A stretch of 64,000 nucleotides of DNA from Sipunculus nudus (taxonomy: Eukaryota > Annelida > Sipuncula > Golfingiida > Sipunculidae). Each line of letters starts with the position of its first letter. The first letter of the stretch is position 1. The notes under the pieces are model-generated. The model was not told where the DNA came from. It was given only the letters and a program-made list of their open reading frames with translations, and did no database searches. A program made the translations under genes and the position numbers. The stretch spans positions 3,758,076 to 3,822,075 of the forward strand of contig CM049309.1 in the NCBI GenBank assembly GCA_026874595.1, in the 5' to 3' direction. This document shows, one piece after another, positions 29,701 to 44,700 of the stretch.

Positions 29701-32700
29701 AAGGGAGACCCGAAATGTTTCAATGGTGCCTTTAAAAAATTATATTTGAATGTTTTGAAAGATGGAAAATAGGAAAGTTATATGTTTCAAGACACTAACT
29801 TATCAGTGTTTTAGTATTGGTTGTATCTGAAAAGGGTCAAGTGTGGCTATTCATTAAGCATATAAATATAATATTTTATTATATTTTTTAATATTTTCAG
29901 ATCAGATGAAGAAAATGTTTATCGTGGCATAGTGGAGTCAGCAGGGGAGAACTTGGAGGTGTATTCGCTGGACTATGGAAGCACAGATCAGGTTGAGAGG
30001 TGTGATGTTGCTTTGCTTTGTGATGAACACCGTACTTGGGAAGCTCAGGCCGTACAGTGCTGTCTGTATGGTCTAACAGGAACTGATGAAGAGTCCAGTG
30101 AAGAAATGATCAACTGTTTTAGTGATGAAGTCCTGGAGAAGAAACTGCTAATGCATGTGTGTGATATTTCAAAAACTGACTCTACCTCAAGGGGTGATTG
30201 TTACACGGTAAAGCTGCTTGATATGGGGATACCTGTAACATATGAGATGCTGAAGAAGAAGATGAAGCAGGATGAAGATGAGGAGGTGACACCAGCATCC
30301 ACAGCATCTGAAAATGTGGCTGTTACAGAACCTGATGAAGTGTTGACCAAGGCTGTAGCTGCAGAGGCTGAAGAAGATGGGAAAGAGATGCCAGGAGATA
30401 AAGAAGATGATGCACACCTGCAGAATGATCAGACTGTTGCTGATGGTGATGTTGGGGATGAAACTCAGGAAGCAGAGTCCAGCAAATCTCAACAAACTCT
30501 CAGGTAACATTATATTTTCCAGTGTAGGTCTAGCCCAATTTACATGGACTCCCTGTTTTATGGCTCAGAGCTTTATATATTGAGTGATATCCATACGGTG
30601 AGAGTTTCTACAATATAAGCAACAGATCCATTGCATGTTCTTTGACTGCCTGTTTACTGCTTAACACTAAGACACAGGATTACACTCTTTTGACACCAAT
30701 AAATATGATTCATGGTTTCCATAACAACTAAAATTTAACTTGCCTTTTTCTAATGAAGTATCCTGTTGGTTTGCATAAAGTGTGCCAGATTTTGAATTTA
30801 TTTTTTTTTAACACTGACTTTCCAACATTTTTTTTTGGATTTTAATCCTCTTGAATATAAACTACTGATTTATGCAATAATACAAAACAGGAAAGCTTTT
30901 CACATTTGAAAATTTTAATACTTTCCTTATAATTGGTAATATCCATTTTTTCCAGCATGATTATCTTAATCTCGTACATCAGTTGGAAAATAAGTGTACA
31001 AAGTCCAGAAAACAAACTAATTTTGTTTTCATGTAACAAAATATACAAATATGTATAAAAAGTAGCTTGGTTAATTTGACACCCTATGTATGTCTGTATT
31101 GCTTTCGTAGGTATCAATGTCCAGACATCCAGATCGGCCAAAAATTACAGGTGTTTATCAGCGCCAACAGAGGGCCCCATGACTTCTGGTGCCAGACGGA
31201 AGAATCAGAGCTGCATTGTCCTGAACTTGTAGATTTGTGCCATGATTACTGTGATAACCTGGACAGTACTGAGGGTCTGCTTAGTGAACTGAGTGTTGGC
31301 ACTCCATGTGTCGCAAAATACACTGATGACAACTGGTATAGGGCTGTCATTACGGGTGTTGAACTGCCGAATATACACATTTGCTATATAGACTATGGTA
31401 ATGTAGACACTATTGATGTAGATAAGGTAAAGGCAGCCACAGGGGACTTAATGAAGAGCCCTGCCCAAGCTTTCCGTTGTTCCCTATCTAATATACAACC
31501 TCTGACCTCTGAGTGGGATGAGGAAGCGTGTGCTCGCTTCACAGAACTGTGTAGTAGTGAAGGTGACAAAGTCATGTTAGAGATTACTGCTACACACCAG
31601 AGGGCAGCATCGGGTATCCTAGATGCAGTTGTGAATGTCACCCTTGGTGACGAGGACTCTGATGTCAGGGTGACCCTGATAGACTCTGGGTACGCTAAAG
31701 CAGTTGGAATTGATAGCGCAGGAAGTTCAGACTTGCATCAAGCTACACCTGTATTGATTAGGAAAGATCTTGCTATAAAACCAGCATCAAACACTCCTGT
31801 TATGGACTACGCTGATTTGGAGCTGCCAAGTGATAGCAAAGATACAGATGTTAAGAGTGGGGAGGAGGAATTCAATGATGAAGTGAGTAGTCTAGTCAGT
31901 AACGTGATAGCCAAGGCTGTGGCAGAAGTCAGCAGAGAAACACAAGATACCCCTGCAGATATTAGCATAGAGGAAGCAAAGTGTGAAACCCCAACGTCAG
32001 AAACCTTCCGACTTGCCGTGGTGTTCGTGGATGGGACTTCCCCCTCAGATTTTGTATGTCATTCTGCTGATTCAGCAGAAGAGGTTCCAAGCCTGATGGC
32101 GGATATGGCCTGGATTATCACTCAGGACAAGAAAAACACTCTAGTTCCGGAGTCTGTCAAGGAGGGTGAGGTAATGGCTGCTCGCTTCAGGCCGGATCAA
32201 ACGTGGTACAGGGTGCGTGTTGAAGGCACTCAGGATAATGATCAGTACAAGGTGAGACAGTTTTTTTCTTGCTGTTAGGGCTTTGTAGAATGTTTCGGAG
32301 TCATCTTACCAGCAGTCTAATTGTACTTTCACACTGCAAATACAAAGCTGTTTCAAGTCGCTTACAATCCACAATCTGTTGGTATTGGAAGGTCAAATGA
32401 CAATCAGATGTAATTTAATTCTGTTTTCTCCAAACGTGTTTCAGTCAAATGTGGATTGAAATGATTTTCTTTGTGGATTGAGCTTTCTCCAAGCAAAAAC
32501 ATGTGAATATAAGCTGTTTTGGTCTAAGTGAGGGTACCCCTTCTACTGTGTCATGCCCAATAAAGTGATGTCATGTGCCTGGTCTATTAATAGTTTCAGA
32601 TGACGTCATTGTTAAGGAGGTATGATACCTGGTGCATTTGACCCCTGGGCTTTGGCCTAAACTGTTTTGGTGTATTTCCTCTGTGAAAGCACAGACCTGG

Positions 32701-35700
32701 TTTCTGCAGTTGGCATTGTTGCAGTTGCTATGTGAAAGTGGTATTAACTTCTACTAACTCAGTCATCAGTAGTTCTGAAGACTCTTGAAACTGGTCACAC
32801 AACCTGCCTCTCAGATGTGATATTACAGTCTTAGCTGTGTTTGTATTATTTTAATGTCAGATATTTAGCTAAAAATAACCTTGCAGACACAAAACATATT
32901 GTGACATCAATGATTAGCAACAATGTGTGGACTGGACTAATTCTTAATTTATACAAAAAGGGAAATCTTTCCATTTGCTACTAATTGTCAGAGGTAGAAT
33001 ACATATATTTGGGTTTACAAATCACTTTTGATTAAAAGCTAGCATGTATGTATTTAAAAAACATAGTGGGTGACAGTGAGTGACATTTTATTTTGTAGGT
33101 GGCAGCACTTGACTACAGCCATGCAGGTGTGGTACCACGTCAGGATCTACGGACACTATCTGAGCAGTACACACGGGTCCCCGGTAGAGCCATCCGCTGT
33201 TGTCTGGCAGACCTTGAGGACACAGAATGGACAGAGGAAGCCTGCAAATACTTCAAATGTAAGCTCAGAATGTGTACCTCATCAAAGGATGTTTTAAGTG
33301 CAATCCAAAAAAAGTGTAATCAGAACATTTAGTTAACAAAAAGTTTGTTGAGTCCGGGAAATGTGCCAGCATCATTTGTACACACTAAAACACAGGCATT
33401 ACAAAAGCCTTCAAGTGCCATCATGTTCTGTACACACTAAAACACAGGCATTTCAAAGGTGTTCATATGCCACCATATTTTGAATGTGTCTACTAAAATA
33501 TAGGCATTTCAAAAGTTTTCATGTGCCATCATCATATGTGCACACTAAAACACAGGCATTTCCAAAGCCTTCATGTGCCACCATTATATGTACACACTAT
33601 AACACAGGCATTTCAAATGTGTTCATATGTCGCTATCCTTTGTACACACTAAAATACAGGCATTTCCAAAAGTGTTCATTTGCATCCATCATTTGTACAC
33701 ATTTGCAGACTAAACCAGCATTGGCACAATTGAAAAATTATAATAAAGTATTACAGTTAATGTTATTTTCATTACAATTTATTCATTCAGTGCTTAGAAA
33801 ACCTGTTGTCATCATATTCATATTGTTGATGTTTATCTTTTGTACTACAGTCTTGTGTGAGGGACGTGAAGAACTGACCATGGAGACGATTAAACCCAAC
33901 ACAGACAAGAAACAGGAAGTGTACTTGTATGACCCTGCAGACCCTATGAAGGAGAGTATCAACATGTTGATGTTGTATGCCGGTCACGCAACAGCCGTCC
34001 CAGGGTCACGGCTAGAGAAGCTGAGGGGCGCTGAACTGGAGGACCAGGTGGAAAATGGTCAGTTTGTAATAAGCATGTTTTACTAATTTCACCATAAGTT
34101 TCTACCAATTTTAAGTCATTATCAGGGTTATTCTTGTTATGATATTTTATGACACTCAGAAAAGAAATTAAACTCAATTTGTCATATCAAAGAGATGGTT
34201 AATTTTTAGCTCAACTGATTGAAAGTCATCTGAGCTATAGCGATCACTCTTTGTCCGTCGTACGTCTGTCTGTCTGTCCGTCCATTAACCAGGCACAAAT
34301 CGTAACCACTGGACCTAGAACCTTGTAACTTGGGATTCTGAGAGGTCCATGAAAAATCTCCTTGGAAACCAGAAATTAGGTCTCTGTTACCCATATCCTT
34401 TGAGCTATGGGGCCCCAAAGTACCCCCCAGAAAAGTAAAAAAATTTCATACAAAAACTTCAATATCTCATGAACTACTTGACTGATGGTCATGATTTTTG
34501 GCATACATATTGATCATGAGATGTTCCATCAGTTCCTGCAGACTGGTGGCGCCACTTGTATTGTTCAATTTTTTTAGCTCAGCTGACTATAAGTCATCTG
34601 AGCTATAGTCGTGGTCCATTGTCCGTCGTCCGTCCGTCTGTCCGTCCGTCCGTCCGTCCATAGATGTGGCACGTTTTGAAACCATAAGACCAAGGAATCC
34701 AAAATTCAGCATAATGTTAGATGTCCCCAAGATCTCCTACCAAGCCGAAAACTGGGTCTTTGCGACTTCATTCCTTTGAGAAATTAAGGAAAAACCTCAA
34801 TTTTTTATTAAAAACCTATTTTCAAACTTCAGGACTGCCTAATATCAAAACCACTCATCTGTTTTTCCTCATATTTCCTATAAATAATCCTCTATATAAT
34901 TCCTATGTACATGCCAGAAATTAGGTCTGTATTATATAATTTAAAAAAGTTATGGGCCCAAACATAATGCATTTTGTAAATAATCAGGAAAGAAATTTTA
35001 TCACTTAACACAAAACTTGATAAAGCTAAGCACTTTTTTTCCAGTCATATTACTTTTATTAATCAAAATTAAATTGTATACCCAAAATTAGATCAAAATC
35101 TTTTAAATTTTTTAAAATATTAGCAAAAATAAAAAATTGGTACCTTAAATTTTGCCCGACTTTGACCATGGCACGTTTTTTTGCTGTAACTGCTGTGGAT
35201 TTAATTTTCACAGCATGTTTTTGTTAGCATTTCAACTGTTAACACCAAAAATTTGAATCCAGTTGATCAAAAACTGTAGATTTTATTCAAGTTTTCAAGC
35301 ACCATGTAACATACAGTTTACATAAAGCTAGTGTTATGCAGTTTGCTAGAGCTCAGCTCCCGAGCTTCAGCTCTAAGTTCCTTAAATTTGGCATACAGTT
35401 AGATTTCTCCAAAATCCCCTACCATGCCAAGAATTTGGTCACTAGGACTTAATTCCTTCGAGATATCAATGAAAAACTTCATTTTTCCATTAAAAACCCA
35501 TTGTTACACTTTAAGACTGCCTAATATCAAAACCACTGATCTGACTTTGATCATATATAATATACATATTTTTCTATACATTCGCTATGCACATGCCAGA
35601 AATGATGTCAGTATTGTGTATTTTTTTTTAAGTTAGGCCAAAAAAAATAAAAGGTATGGTTCTCAGGCACCGCCCGCGTCAATTTTTACCCCCCGCATCA

Positions 35701-38700
35701 ACAATTTTTATTTTGATTTTTATCTTTCAAGAAGATGAATATTACAATTTATGTAGTGCTTTTCCCTGTTTTGCAAAAAAAAAATTGTTATTTTCATACT
35801 TTTCCCTGATCATATGATATTTTTATGGAGACACTCAAAAAAAGGTCAAAAATAAAATACCGCCCGCCCGCACTGATTTCTGAAAAAAAGTGCCTGAGAA
35901 CCATACCTTATTTTTTTTTTGGCCTTATGGGCCCAAACATAATGCACTTTGTAAAAATCAAGAAATATATTTACTCCCTTAACAAGGGCATTGCTGAAGC
36001 TAAAGATTTTATTGTCAGGGATGTAACATTATTTAATCAAGATTCAATTGAATACCCAAAATTAGTTCTGAATTTTTCAAATTTTATAAGTTATTAGTAT
36101 AAATATAAAATTAGTACCTTAAATTTTGCCCAACTGTGACCATGGCACGTTTGTTTCCTGAGAGCACTGTTGATATAATTTTCATATCATGCACACATAA
36201 AGATTTCAGCTTTTTAGTTTAGAAAGCAGAAAGAAATTGGCCAAATATTGTAGCTTTTATTAATGTTTTTATGAGACCCTGTCAGACTTTGGCTCTCTCC
36301 AGCCCCTCTTGAGTCACCTGTATGTTGACCTTGTTGACCTTTCATCAAATTATGCACGCTTGAGGTGAGAATCCAGGCAGCTTATGGCCAGCCACAGTTG
36401 ATCCAGGTGTCCAACCCAACTCATCTAGTAGTTTTAACCAACAACATAACAATAAACAATAAGTTAATAAATTTTTCTTGTTTTTTAATAACAAATTAAA
36501 GAAAAATAGAAAAGGAATTTGTTAGTTTATAATAACAGGAAATTAACTTGCAGTTACTGATGATATAAGAATCTTGTATCGATGGGTAGAATGTCACATA
36601 TTCCAAATAACACCATGCAGTCACCTATGGCATTTTTCAGTTCATTTTTAATGATAAAGAAGTAAATCATATTATTCATTACTAATCATTAGGGATTATA
36701 TGAAGGAAATTAATGATAGACAAAGATGCAGTTGATAATATTAATCTAGATTCCTACTGTGTCTAGTGTGTACATTGATGTGAAATTAGTCCAAAATGAA
36801 TTTTTTACAGTTATTTTTTAATATAAATAAAAGCCATAAAACCAGGTGTTATGATCATTATTTAAATGTGTGAATTTTGTATATTCTGGATTCTCAAAAT
36901 CATTGTTTGGTGAAAACTGAATAAATACCAGACATGGTGCAAATACTTTGTTATTGTATTTAAATACGAATATGATTATGTACTCCATAATAAAATTTCT
37001 TGCATAAAGAATGGGAATTCAGGTAAAAATGAAAGTATATGAATACTCATGCAAATACTTTCAAAATGTATTAATGAATGCATTCATGAATATATTCTTT
37101 AATATTATTTTAATAATCATATCAGTTATATTTCATTTTAAAAAATCATATGATTCTCTTATTATTTTTAATAAAAATTATATTTGGGACAATATTTGTA
37201 ATTTTTTAAATAAATAGTTAAACTCTTATATTATATGTTCTGCTTATAAGTTATATGGCCAAGTCAAAGTCTGTGTGACAATAGCACTCCATTTGTTTAT
37301 AAAATAAATGAAATCAGTCCTCTTCCCTGTCTCCAAAGATACTATCAAAATCATACATAAGCTAAACACCCACAACTCATAATACAGCTTATATTTATTA
37401 CCACACAAAACAGGCATGTGCCTCATTTCTAAAAAATATTTTTTTATTTTTTATCATATATAACAGCTGAGCGTCGTGACCAATAGGTCCCTTGTTTACG
37501 ATTTTTTCCTCTGTTTTTGAGACCTTGAAGGATGCTGTCATCTGTTAACTTGGCACAAATCATGACGACTGGACCTAGAATCTTCATTCTCAACACACTG
37601 AGAGACATATGAAAAGTCTCTCAATGGAAATCAGAAATAAGGTCTCTGTTACCCATATCCTTCGAGCTATGGGGCCCCAAACGCCCCCCAGAATAGTCAA
37701 AAATTTCATACAAAACTTCAAAATATCTCATTAACTACATCACCGATGGTCATGATTTTTGGCATACATATTGATCATGAGATGTATCATCAGTTTCTAC
37801 AGACTGGTGGCGCCACCTGTATTTGTTCGGGTTTTTTTACGAATTGTTTTCTCTATTTTTGAGACCTTTTAAAATGTGAACAGCTGTTAACAGGGCACAA
37901 ATCATAAAGACTGGACCTAGAATCTTCATTCTTGACACCAGGGAGACCAATGAAAAGTCTCCATGGAAACCTGAAATAAGGTCTCTGTTACCCATATTAA
38001 GCTGTATGGCTCCAAAATACCCCCCAGAATAATGGAAAATTTGATACAAAAACTGCAGTATCTCAATAACTACAACTTGATTTTTCCAAAACTTACACCA
38101 ATTATCGGGTCACATGTGAACAGGTGCCTTACCAATTTGCGTTGACCTCTGACCTTTCCTCCCTGCCTAGCGTCCATTTGTGCGTCTGTTTCCACACACG
38201 GGAAATAAAATTTATACAAATGTAGCCCTTGGAATGCTTTATAACATACACAAACAATGGTGGCGCAGCCTGTAACCATGTTTGCACAGTGTCCATCTGT
38301 TCATCTGCCTTGGGTTTAAATCACTCATATCTCTGCAGTGAATTGACTAATTCACCTGAAATTCAGCATGCATATACATCCTGGATACCTTTCTTGATTT
38401 TGACAGGTGGCGCCACCTACATTCACGTTCACGCTGATGACATCCAAGCTCGTATCTCGGGAACCGTTTGACCGATCAGGAAATAAAATTTATACAAATG
38501 TAGCCCTTGAATAGCTTTATAAAATACACAAAATATGGTGGCGCCACCTGTTACCATGTTTGCACACTGTCCATCTGTTCATCTGCCTTGCATTAAAATC
38601 ACATATCTCTGCAGTGAATTGACTAATTCACCTGAAATTCAGCATGCGTATACATCCTGGATAGCTTTCTTGATTTTATGACAGGTTGCGCCACCTACAT

Positions 38701-41700
38701 TCACATTCACACTGATGACATCCAAGCTCATATCTCGGGAACCATTTGACCAATCAGGAAATAAAATTTATACAAATGTAGCCCTTGAATAGCTTTGTAA
38801 AATACACAAAATATGGTGGCGCAGCCTGTAACCATGTTTGCACACTGTCCATCTGTTCATCTGCCTTGCATTAAAATCACATATCTCTGCAGTGAATTGA
38901 CTAATTCACCTGAAATTCAGCATGCGTATACATCCTGGATAGCTTTCTTGATTTTATGACAGGAGGCGCCACCTACATTCACATTCACACTGATGACATC
39001 CAAGCTCATATCTCGGGAACCATTTGACTGATTTGGCCAAAATATTGCATGTGTATAGATCTCACGTAGCTTGTTATCATACACAAAACTTGAGTGGCCA
39101 CCTGCAACCACTTTTGCACAGAGTCCATCTATTTGTCTGCCGAAGGATAATGTCATTCATATCTCGGCAGTGGTTTGACATATCTGCCTAAAATTTTGCA
39201 GTTTTATTAGCCCTCAGCCCTTAGGCTGATGGGCTATTGTCGTCACCCAAGCTGTCCGTCCGTCCGTCCGGTGTCCGTTAATTTTTACCTTGTGAGCGGG
39301 ATAACTTGAAAAGGATTCAGCGTCAGAATTTTATTTCCTCGGTAAAGATGTATATCGACAAAATCTCGGTCAAGTTCGAAGATGGGTGACCTTGACCTAT
39401 TTTCTACATTTAAGAGCTGATTATAGAAAAACACTTAGATGCTTATTACTCAGGAACCATTTGATGGATTTTCCCAAAACTTACTATGATTATTGGGACT
39501 GATAATCTGTACCTGCTACACAAGTTTGGTGGCGCCACCTACAATATCTGATTTTTAATGAATTTTTATCTGATTTTTCAACTTTTGGCTTGTGAGCGGG
39601 ATATCTCTAAAAGGATTCACCCTAGGAATTTTATTTTTTCTGTGAAAATGTATATTGACAAAATCTTGGTCAAGTTCGAAGATGGGTGATCTTGACCTAT
39701 TTTTCTACGTTTTAGAGCTGATTATAGAAAAAACATTTAGAAGCTTATTTCTCAGGAACCATTGGCTGGATTTTCACAATACTTACTATGATCATAGGGA
39801 GTAATGGTATGTAACTGCTGCACAAGTTTGGGGGCGCCACCTGCAATTTCTGATTTTTTTATGAATTTTTCTTGGATTTTTCAACTTTGGCCTAGTGAGC
39901 AGGATATCTCTAAAAGGATTCACAATAGGAATTTTATTTCTTTGGTGAAGATGTATATCGACAAAATCTCGTTCAAGTTCATGATGGGTGACCTTGACCT
40001 ACTTTTCAAGGTCACAGAGCTGATAAAAGAATAAAACTTAGACGCTTATTTTTCAGGAAGCATTTGATGGATTCTTATGAATCATGGTACATACCTCTCC
40101 ATTTTAAATTTATAACTGAGACATGTACAGATATACACCCATGTGAGAACAGATATTTAGTACTTGTTACTGGTACCACCTCTAAACACTGTTCTTTTAG
40201 CTGAGGGCTTTTGTCAGCTTCTGCTGAGATTCTAGTACATCCTGGATAGCTTTCTTGAATTTATGACAGGTGGCGCCATCTACATTCTAGTTTACGCTGC
40301 AGACATCCAAGCTCATATCTCAGGAACTGTTTGAATAATTGGGCCAAAATTTTGCATGTGTATAGATCTCACATAGGTCTTCATCATACTCAAAACTGGA
40401 GGGGCCACCTGCAACCATTTTTGCACATTTTGCACAGCGTCTGTCTGTTTGTCTGCTGTGGCCTAAAATCACTCATTTCTCTGTAGTGGTTTGACATAAC
40501 TGCCTAAAATTTTGCAGGTTTATACATCCTGGACAGCTTTCTTGATTTTATGACAGGTGGCGCCACCTAAATTCCAGTTAACGCTGCACACATCCAAGCT
40601 CATATCTCAGGAACCATTTGACCGATTGGGCCAAAATTGTGTATGTGTTTAGATCTCACATAGGTCTTTATCATACACAAAACTGGAGGGGCCATCTGCA
40701 ACCATTTTTGCACAGCATCTGTCTGTTTGTCTGCCGTGGGCTAAAATCACTCATATACATGTAGTGGTTTGACTTTTCTGCCTAAAATTTCGCATATGTA
40801 TACAACTTGAACAGCTATCTGGATTTGTGGTAGGTGGCACAACCTACATACACATTTAGGCTGCAGACATTCATGCTAATATGCAACATACCTCACTCTA
40901 TTTCCCCTTGCCACTCAATCCATGCCTCACTTCACCCGTTCCACTCTGATTTTGGCGGATACACGTAGTCACTTGTCGGCTACCCATATTCTAGTTTTTA
41001 AAGTTTACAGATTTTTTCTCCATTTTTGAGATATATAAATACAGACTTAATCTTGGCCTGTTGGTTAATCTGTTTGATGCTTCAGTTGAATGAGTATATA
41101 CTACCATTCTGATGATAAAATTTCCTTTTGCGAATCTCTTCCCAGTCAGCTGAGCGTCATGACCCATGGGTCACTTGTTCCCTTTTAATACTGTCTGTCT
41201 GTCCTTCCGTCTGCCCATGTCTTTCTGACATAAACCTATCAAGAGCAACATCAACTGAAAACCATTGCTTATGAATCTAACCAGGTATTATTCTATTGAG
41301 GTTTCATACTTAAAGTATGTTCACACTTGGTTGATTATGTGAGACATTGAGGAATTGATTATTTCATGCTTGCAATAAGTGACTATTTCTGAATTTGTAC
41401 AATGAAATCAAATTAACACTTTTCAACTTTTCAGTAGGTTTGGGGCCCTGGACAGCATATCTCTAGTTATTTAATTATGGATTATGAGACTTTAGTATGA
41501 ATTTATTCTCTTCAAATACAGTAAAGAGGCTGACATTCTGTTTGCAGAAGTCTCATTTGTGGAGCTGGAGTATGAAAATTCCTTGGGAAGTTCACATGAA
41601 GATAGTGATGAGGAAGAGGAGGTAAAGAATAAAAAAGGGGATAATACCCAAGACAGGAAAGATTCAAAGGACAGCGGTGATGGAACACCTAAACCTCAAG

Positions 41701-44700
41701 AATCTGGTGCTGGGGAAGGACTTGACAAACCACAGGAGTCTGGTGACTCTGTGGAAGGACTCTGCAAACCACAGGAGTCCGGTGACTCTGAGGTAGGACC
41801 CAATAAACCAGAGTCAAGTGACCCCAGTGAACTACCAAGCAAACCAGGTGAGTCTGGGGACTCTGGAAATTCAAAGGATGTGGAACCAAGTGATGTTACC
41901 AGACCTGGTAAGCCTGAGCACACTTTGTTCGTAAAATTTTCAAACATGGCTGTGTTGTTCTATTTGCTTAAAATGACTCGCTTTAAAGTTTTATTTCTAT
42001 CTTGTATTTTTGCACCAAGATCTCAGAGAAGGTTATTAGCTTCCAAGAGCCACTTATTAGCTTCCAAGGGCCAGTCTGTTTTTCAGTTTTGGAGAGTGGA
42101 TTAAATCAGTTGCCATATTTAATTGTGTGCATATATTGTAATGTGAGATATCTTGAAATGATGTTTAGTAAATGGTCATTGTAACATAAATTTTAATGCT
42201 TCTGTATATATGCATTGCAATAGGGTTATACTGAGATTTTATCTTTCTGTCATATGCAAAATATATAAAAGGCCATTGAAAGTCATTGTAACAGCCACCA
42301 ACCATGTAGCCTTACCATGTTTAACATTTTCTAGGGGTCTATCTTATGTTCATTCAGTTAACAAGGTGATTTCTTTTCACTAGTGGCAGACAAATATAAA
42401 ACCCTAAACCTGGATGCTGATAGCTCAGCAGATGCCTGTGTGTTGACAGCCACAGATCCTGACAACCTGGTGGTACAGCTGATGTCATACAGCAGTCAGT
42501 TGTCTCAACTCGCCGAGAAACTTCACCAATCCTGTGAAGGTATGGGAGCAAAGTGAACATGTGTAATTAACCAACAGCCAATTAAAGTTTGAAGTGTGTG
42601 TTTTTACTGTTAGAGAACAAAATGAAAATGTTGCTATGGGGATAAGTTAGTACCATCTGGGTAATTGGTCATATTTTAAGATAAGGTGTAGGTTCTTACC
42701 TGGAAAATTCAGTTGCCAAATCGGTAATACCTTCCTCATGCCTAGGATCAAAAGAAAAATTTGGAATATTATGGACAGCTGTGCTTTCTGGTATTGGATG
42801 GACCTCATTTTCATTGATGCCTCCAGTGATAACAGCATGCACAGACTTAGAGAACAATCTGTCTGATAGCATGAGCAGTGTTTTACAGGAGGAACAGATT
42901 GTATTCAGGTGTATTTAAAAGCAGTTGTTAGATAACTGTGGACAAGAATGTTGAACAGTGATGCCACTAACCTCAGCATGGGAGTCAGCCAAAGAATCCC
43001 TAACCTGATAGTCGTTATTAGATAGGAGAAGTTACCAGCATAAAGCAGGGAGTCAAGTGGTTCCTTCAGCAAATAGTTATGAAGTTTTCGTCCAGCTGAA
43101 ATGATCACTTGTGATGTTTATCTAATAAGGAGTATGTTGTAAGCATGTTTATGTTAAATTAAAATGTTAAAATCAGTATGGAGATCCTTTGCAGTGTAGT
43201 TTTCAGTATGACTGGTGTCACAGCTCAAAGTAGGCCTTATAGGGCCTTGTCTTCCCTACTATTCTGATACCTGTCAGTATTTGATATTTTCCTATCATAT
43301 GCAGGTTTGCTGGTCAGATCGTAATTTTATTGGTGTGTGTATGTTTATAGGTGATGCTTGTCAGATTTTAATTACATTGGTGTGTGTATGTTTACAGGAG
43401 ATGCCACTGAGAAGCTCCAGAACCCAGAACCTGGTCAGGTTTGCTGCTGTAGATCCCCAGATAATAATACATGGTACAGGGCCCAGGTCACCCAGGTCAT
43501 GGAGGACCAGGTGCAGGTATACTGTGCAGATCATGGTCACATACTGACAACATCCAGGGAGGAACTGTATACTCTCCCTCAGGAGCACCTGGACTTCCCG
43601 GCTCAAGCACTCAGATGCAGCTTGGCAGATATAAAGCCAGCGGATGATGTCTGGGACCAGGGTATGGCGTAATTTTTCATATCTGTATGATAGTGTAGCT
43701 TTTGATTTACAGTAGGACCTCTTGTCTCTTGTTTAATTGAAAATCTGTGCATTTGAAAAATGAAATAAGGAATAAATTCAATTTTTTACAGTTGAAAATA
43801 TTTATGATTTTTTACATGAATCCATATATGTGTGAATCAGTACAGTTTTTAGCTCAGCTGACTGAAAGTCATCTAAGCTATAGCGATCACTCTTTGTCCG
43901 TCGTCCGTCTGTTCGTCTGTCCGTCTGTTAACCAGGCACAAATCGTAACCTCTGAACCTAGAACCTTGTAACTTCGGATTCTGAGAGGTGCATGAAAAAT
44001 CTCCTTGGAAACCAGAAATTAGGTCTCTGTTACCCATATCCTTCAAGCTATGGGTCCCCAAAGTACCCCCCAGAAAAGTAAAAAATTTAATACAAAAACT
44101 TCAATATCTCATTAACTACTTGACTGATGGTCATGATTTTTGGCATACATATTGATCATGAGATGTTCCATCACTTCCTGCAGACTGGTGGCGCCACCTG
44201 TATTTTTGGATTTTTTACAAATTTTTTTCTCTATTTTTGAGACCTTTAAAAATGTGAACATCTGTTAACAAGGCACAAATCATAAAGCCTAGACCTAGAA
44301 TCTTAATTCTTGATACACTGAGAGGTCCATGAAAAATCTCCTTGGAAATCAGAAATTAGGTCTCTGTTACCCATATCCTTCGAGCTATGGGGCCCCAAAG
44401 TACCCCCCAGAATAGTAAAAAATTTCATACAAAAACTTCAATATCTCAATAACTACATCACTGATGGTCATGATTTTTGGCATACATATTGATCATGAGA
44501 CGTTCCATAAGTTCCTGCAGAATGGTGGCGCCACCTGTATTTTTCGATTTTTTTACAATTTTTTCCTCTATTTTTGAGACGTTTAAAGATGCTGTCATCT
44601 GTTAACGTGGCACAAATCGTAACCGCTGGACCTAGAATCTTCATTCTCGACACACTGAGAAACCTATTAAAAGTCTCCGTGAAAACCATAAATTAGATCT

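Larger units (their letters stand above)
34203..41179 (+). mobile_element. Family E element, host of nested A and C elements
   Basis: E opens with a hairpin like that of A (AGCTCAACTGATTGAAAGTC then ATCTGAGCT) and GTCTGTCTGTCTGTCCGTCC. It runs to about 34570, resumes at 37497-38082 and again at 40995-41179, and ends in CAGCTGAGCGTCATGACCCATGG then GTCACTTGTT. The core monomers are about 338 bp with a GGTGGCGCCACC-like box (34548, 37806). Its interruptions are A (34571-37496) and C (38083-40994). Confidence 0.7.
34058..41547 (+). other. Intron 9
   Basis: 7,490 bp, nearly all nested repeats (34203-41179, see entries). The flanks 34058-34202 and 41180-41547 are unique, apart from a GTCTGTCTGTCC run near 41191. 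Acceptor TTTGCAG. Confidence 0.85.

Noticed and set aside
33484-33850. Upstream extension of exon 9 into the minisatellite (open frame from 33484)
   Set aside because: The open frame arises from the repeat units. The acceptor at 33850 restores the phase from exon 8 and joins YFK to FLCEGREE, as expected for this fold.
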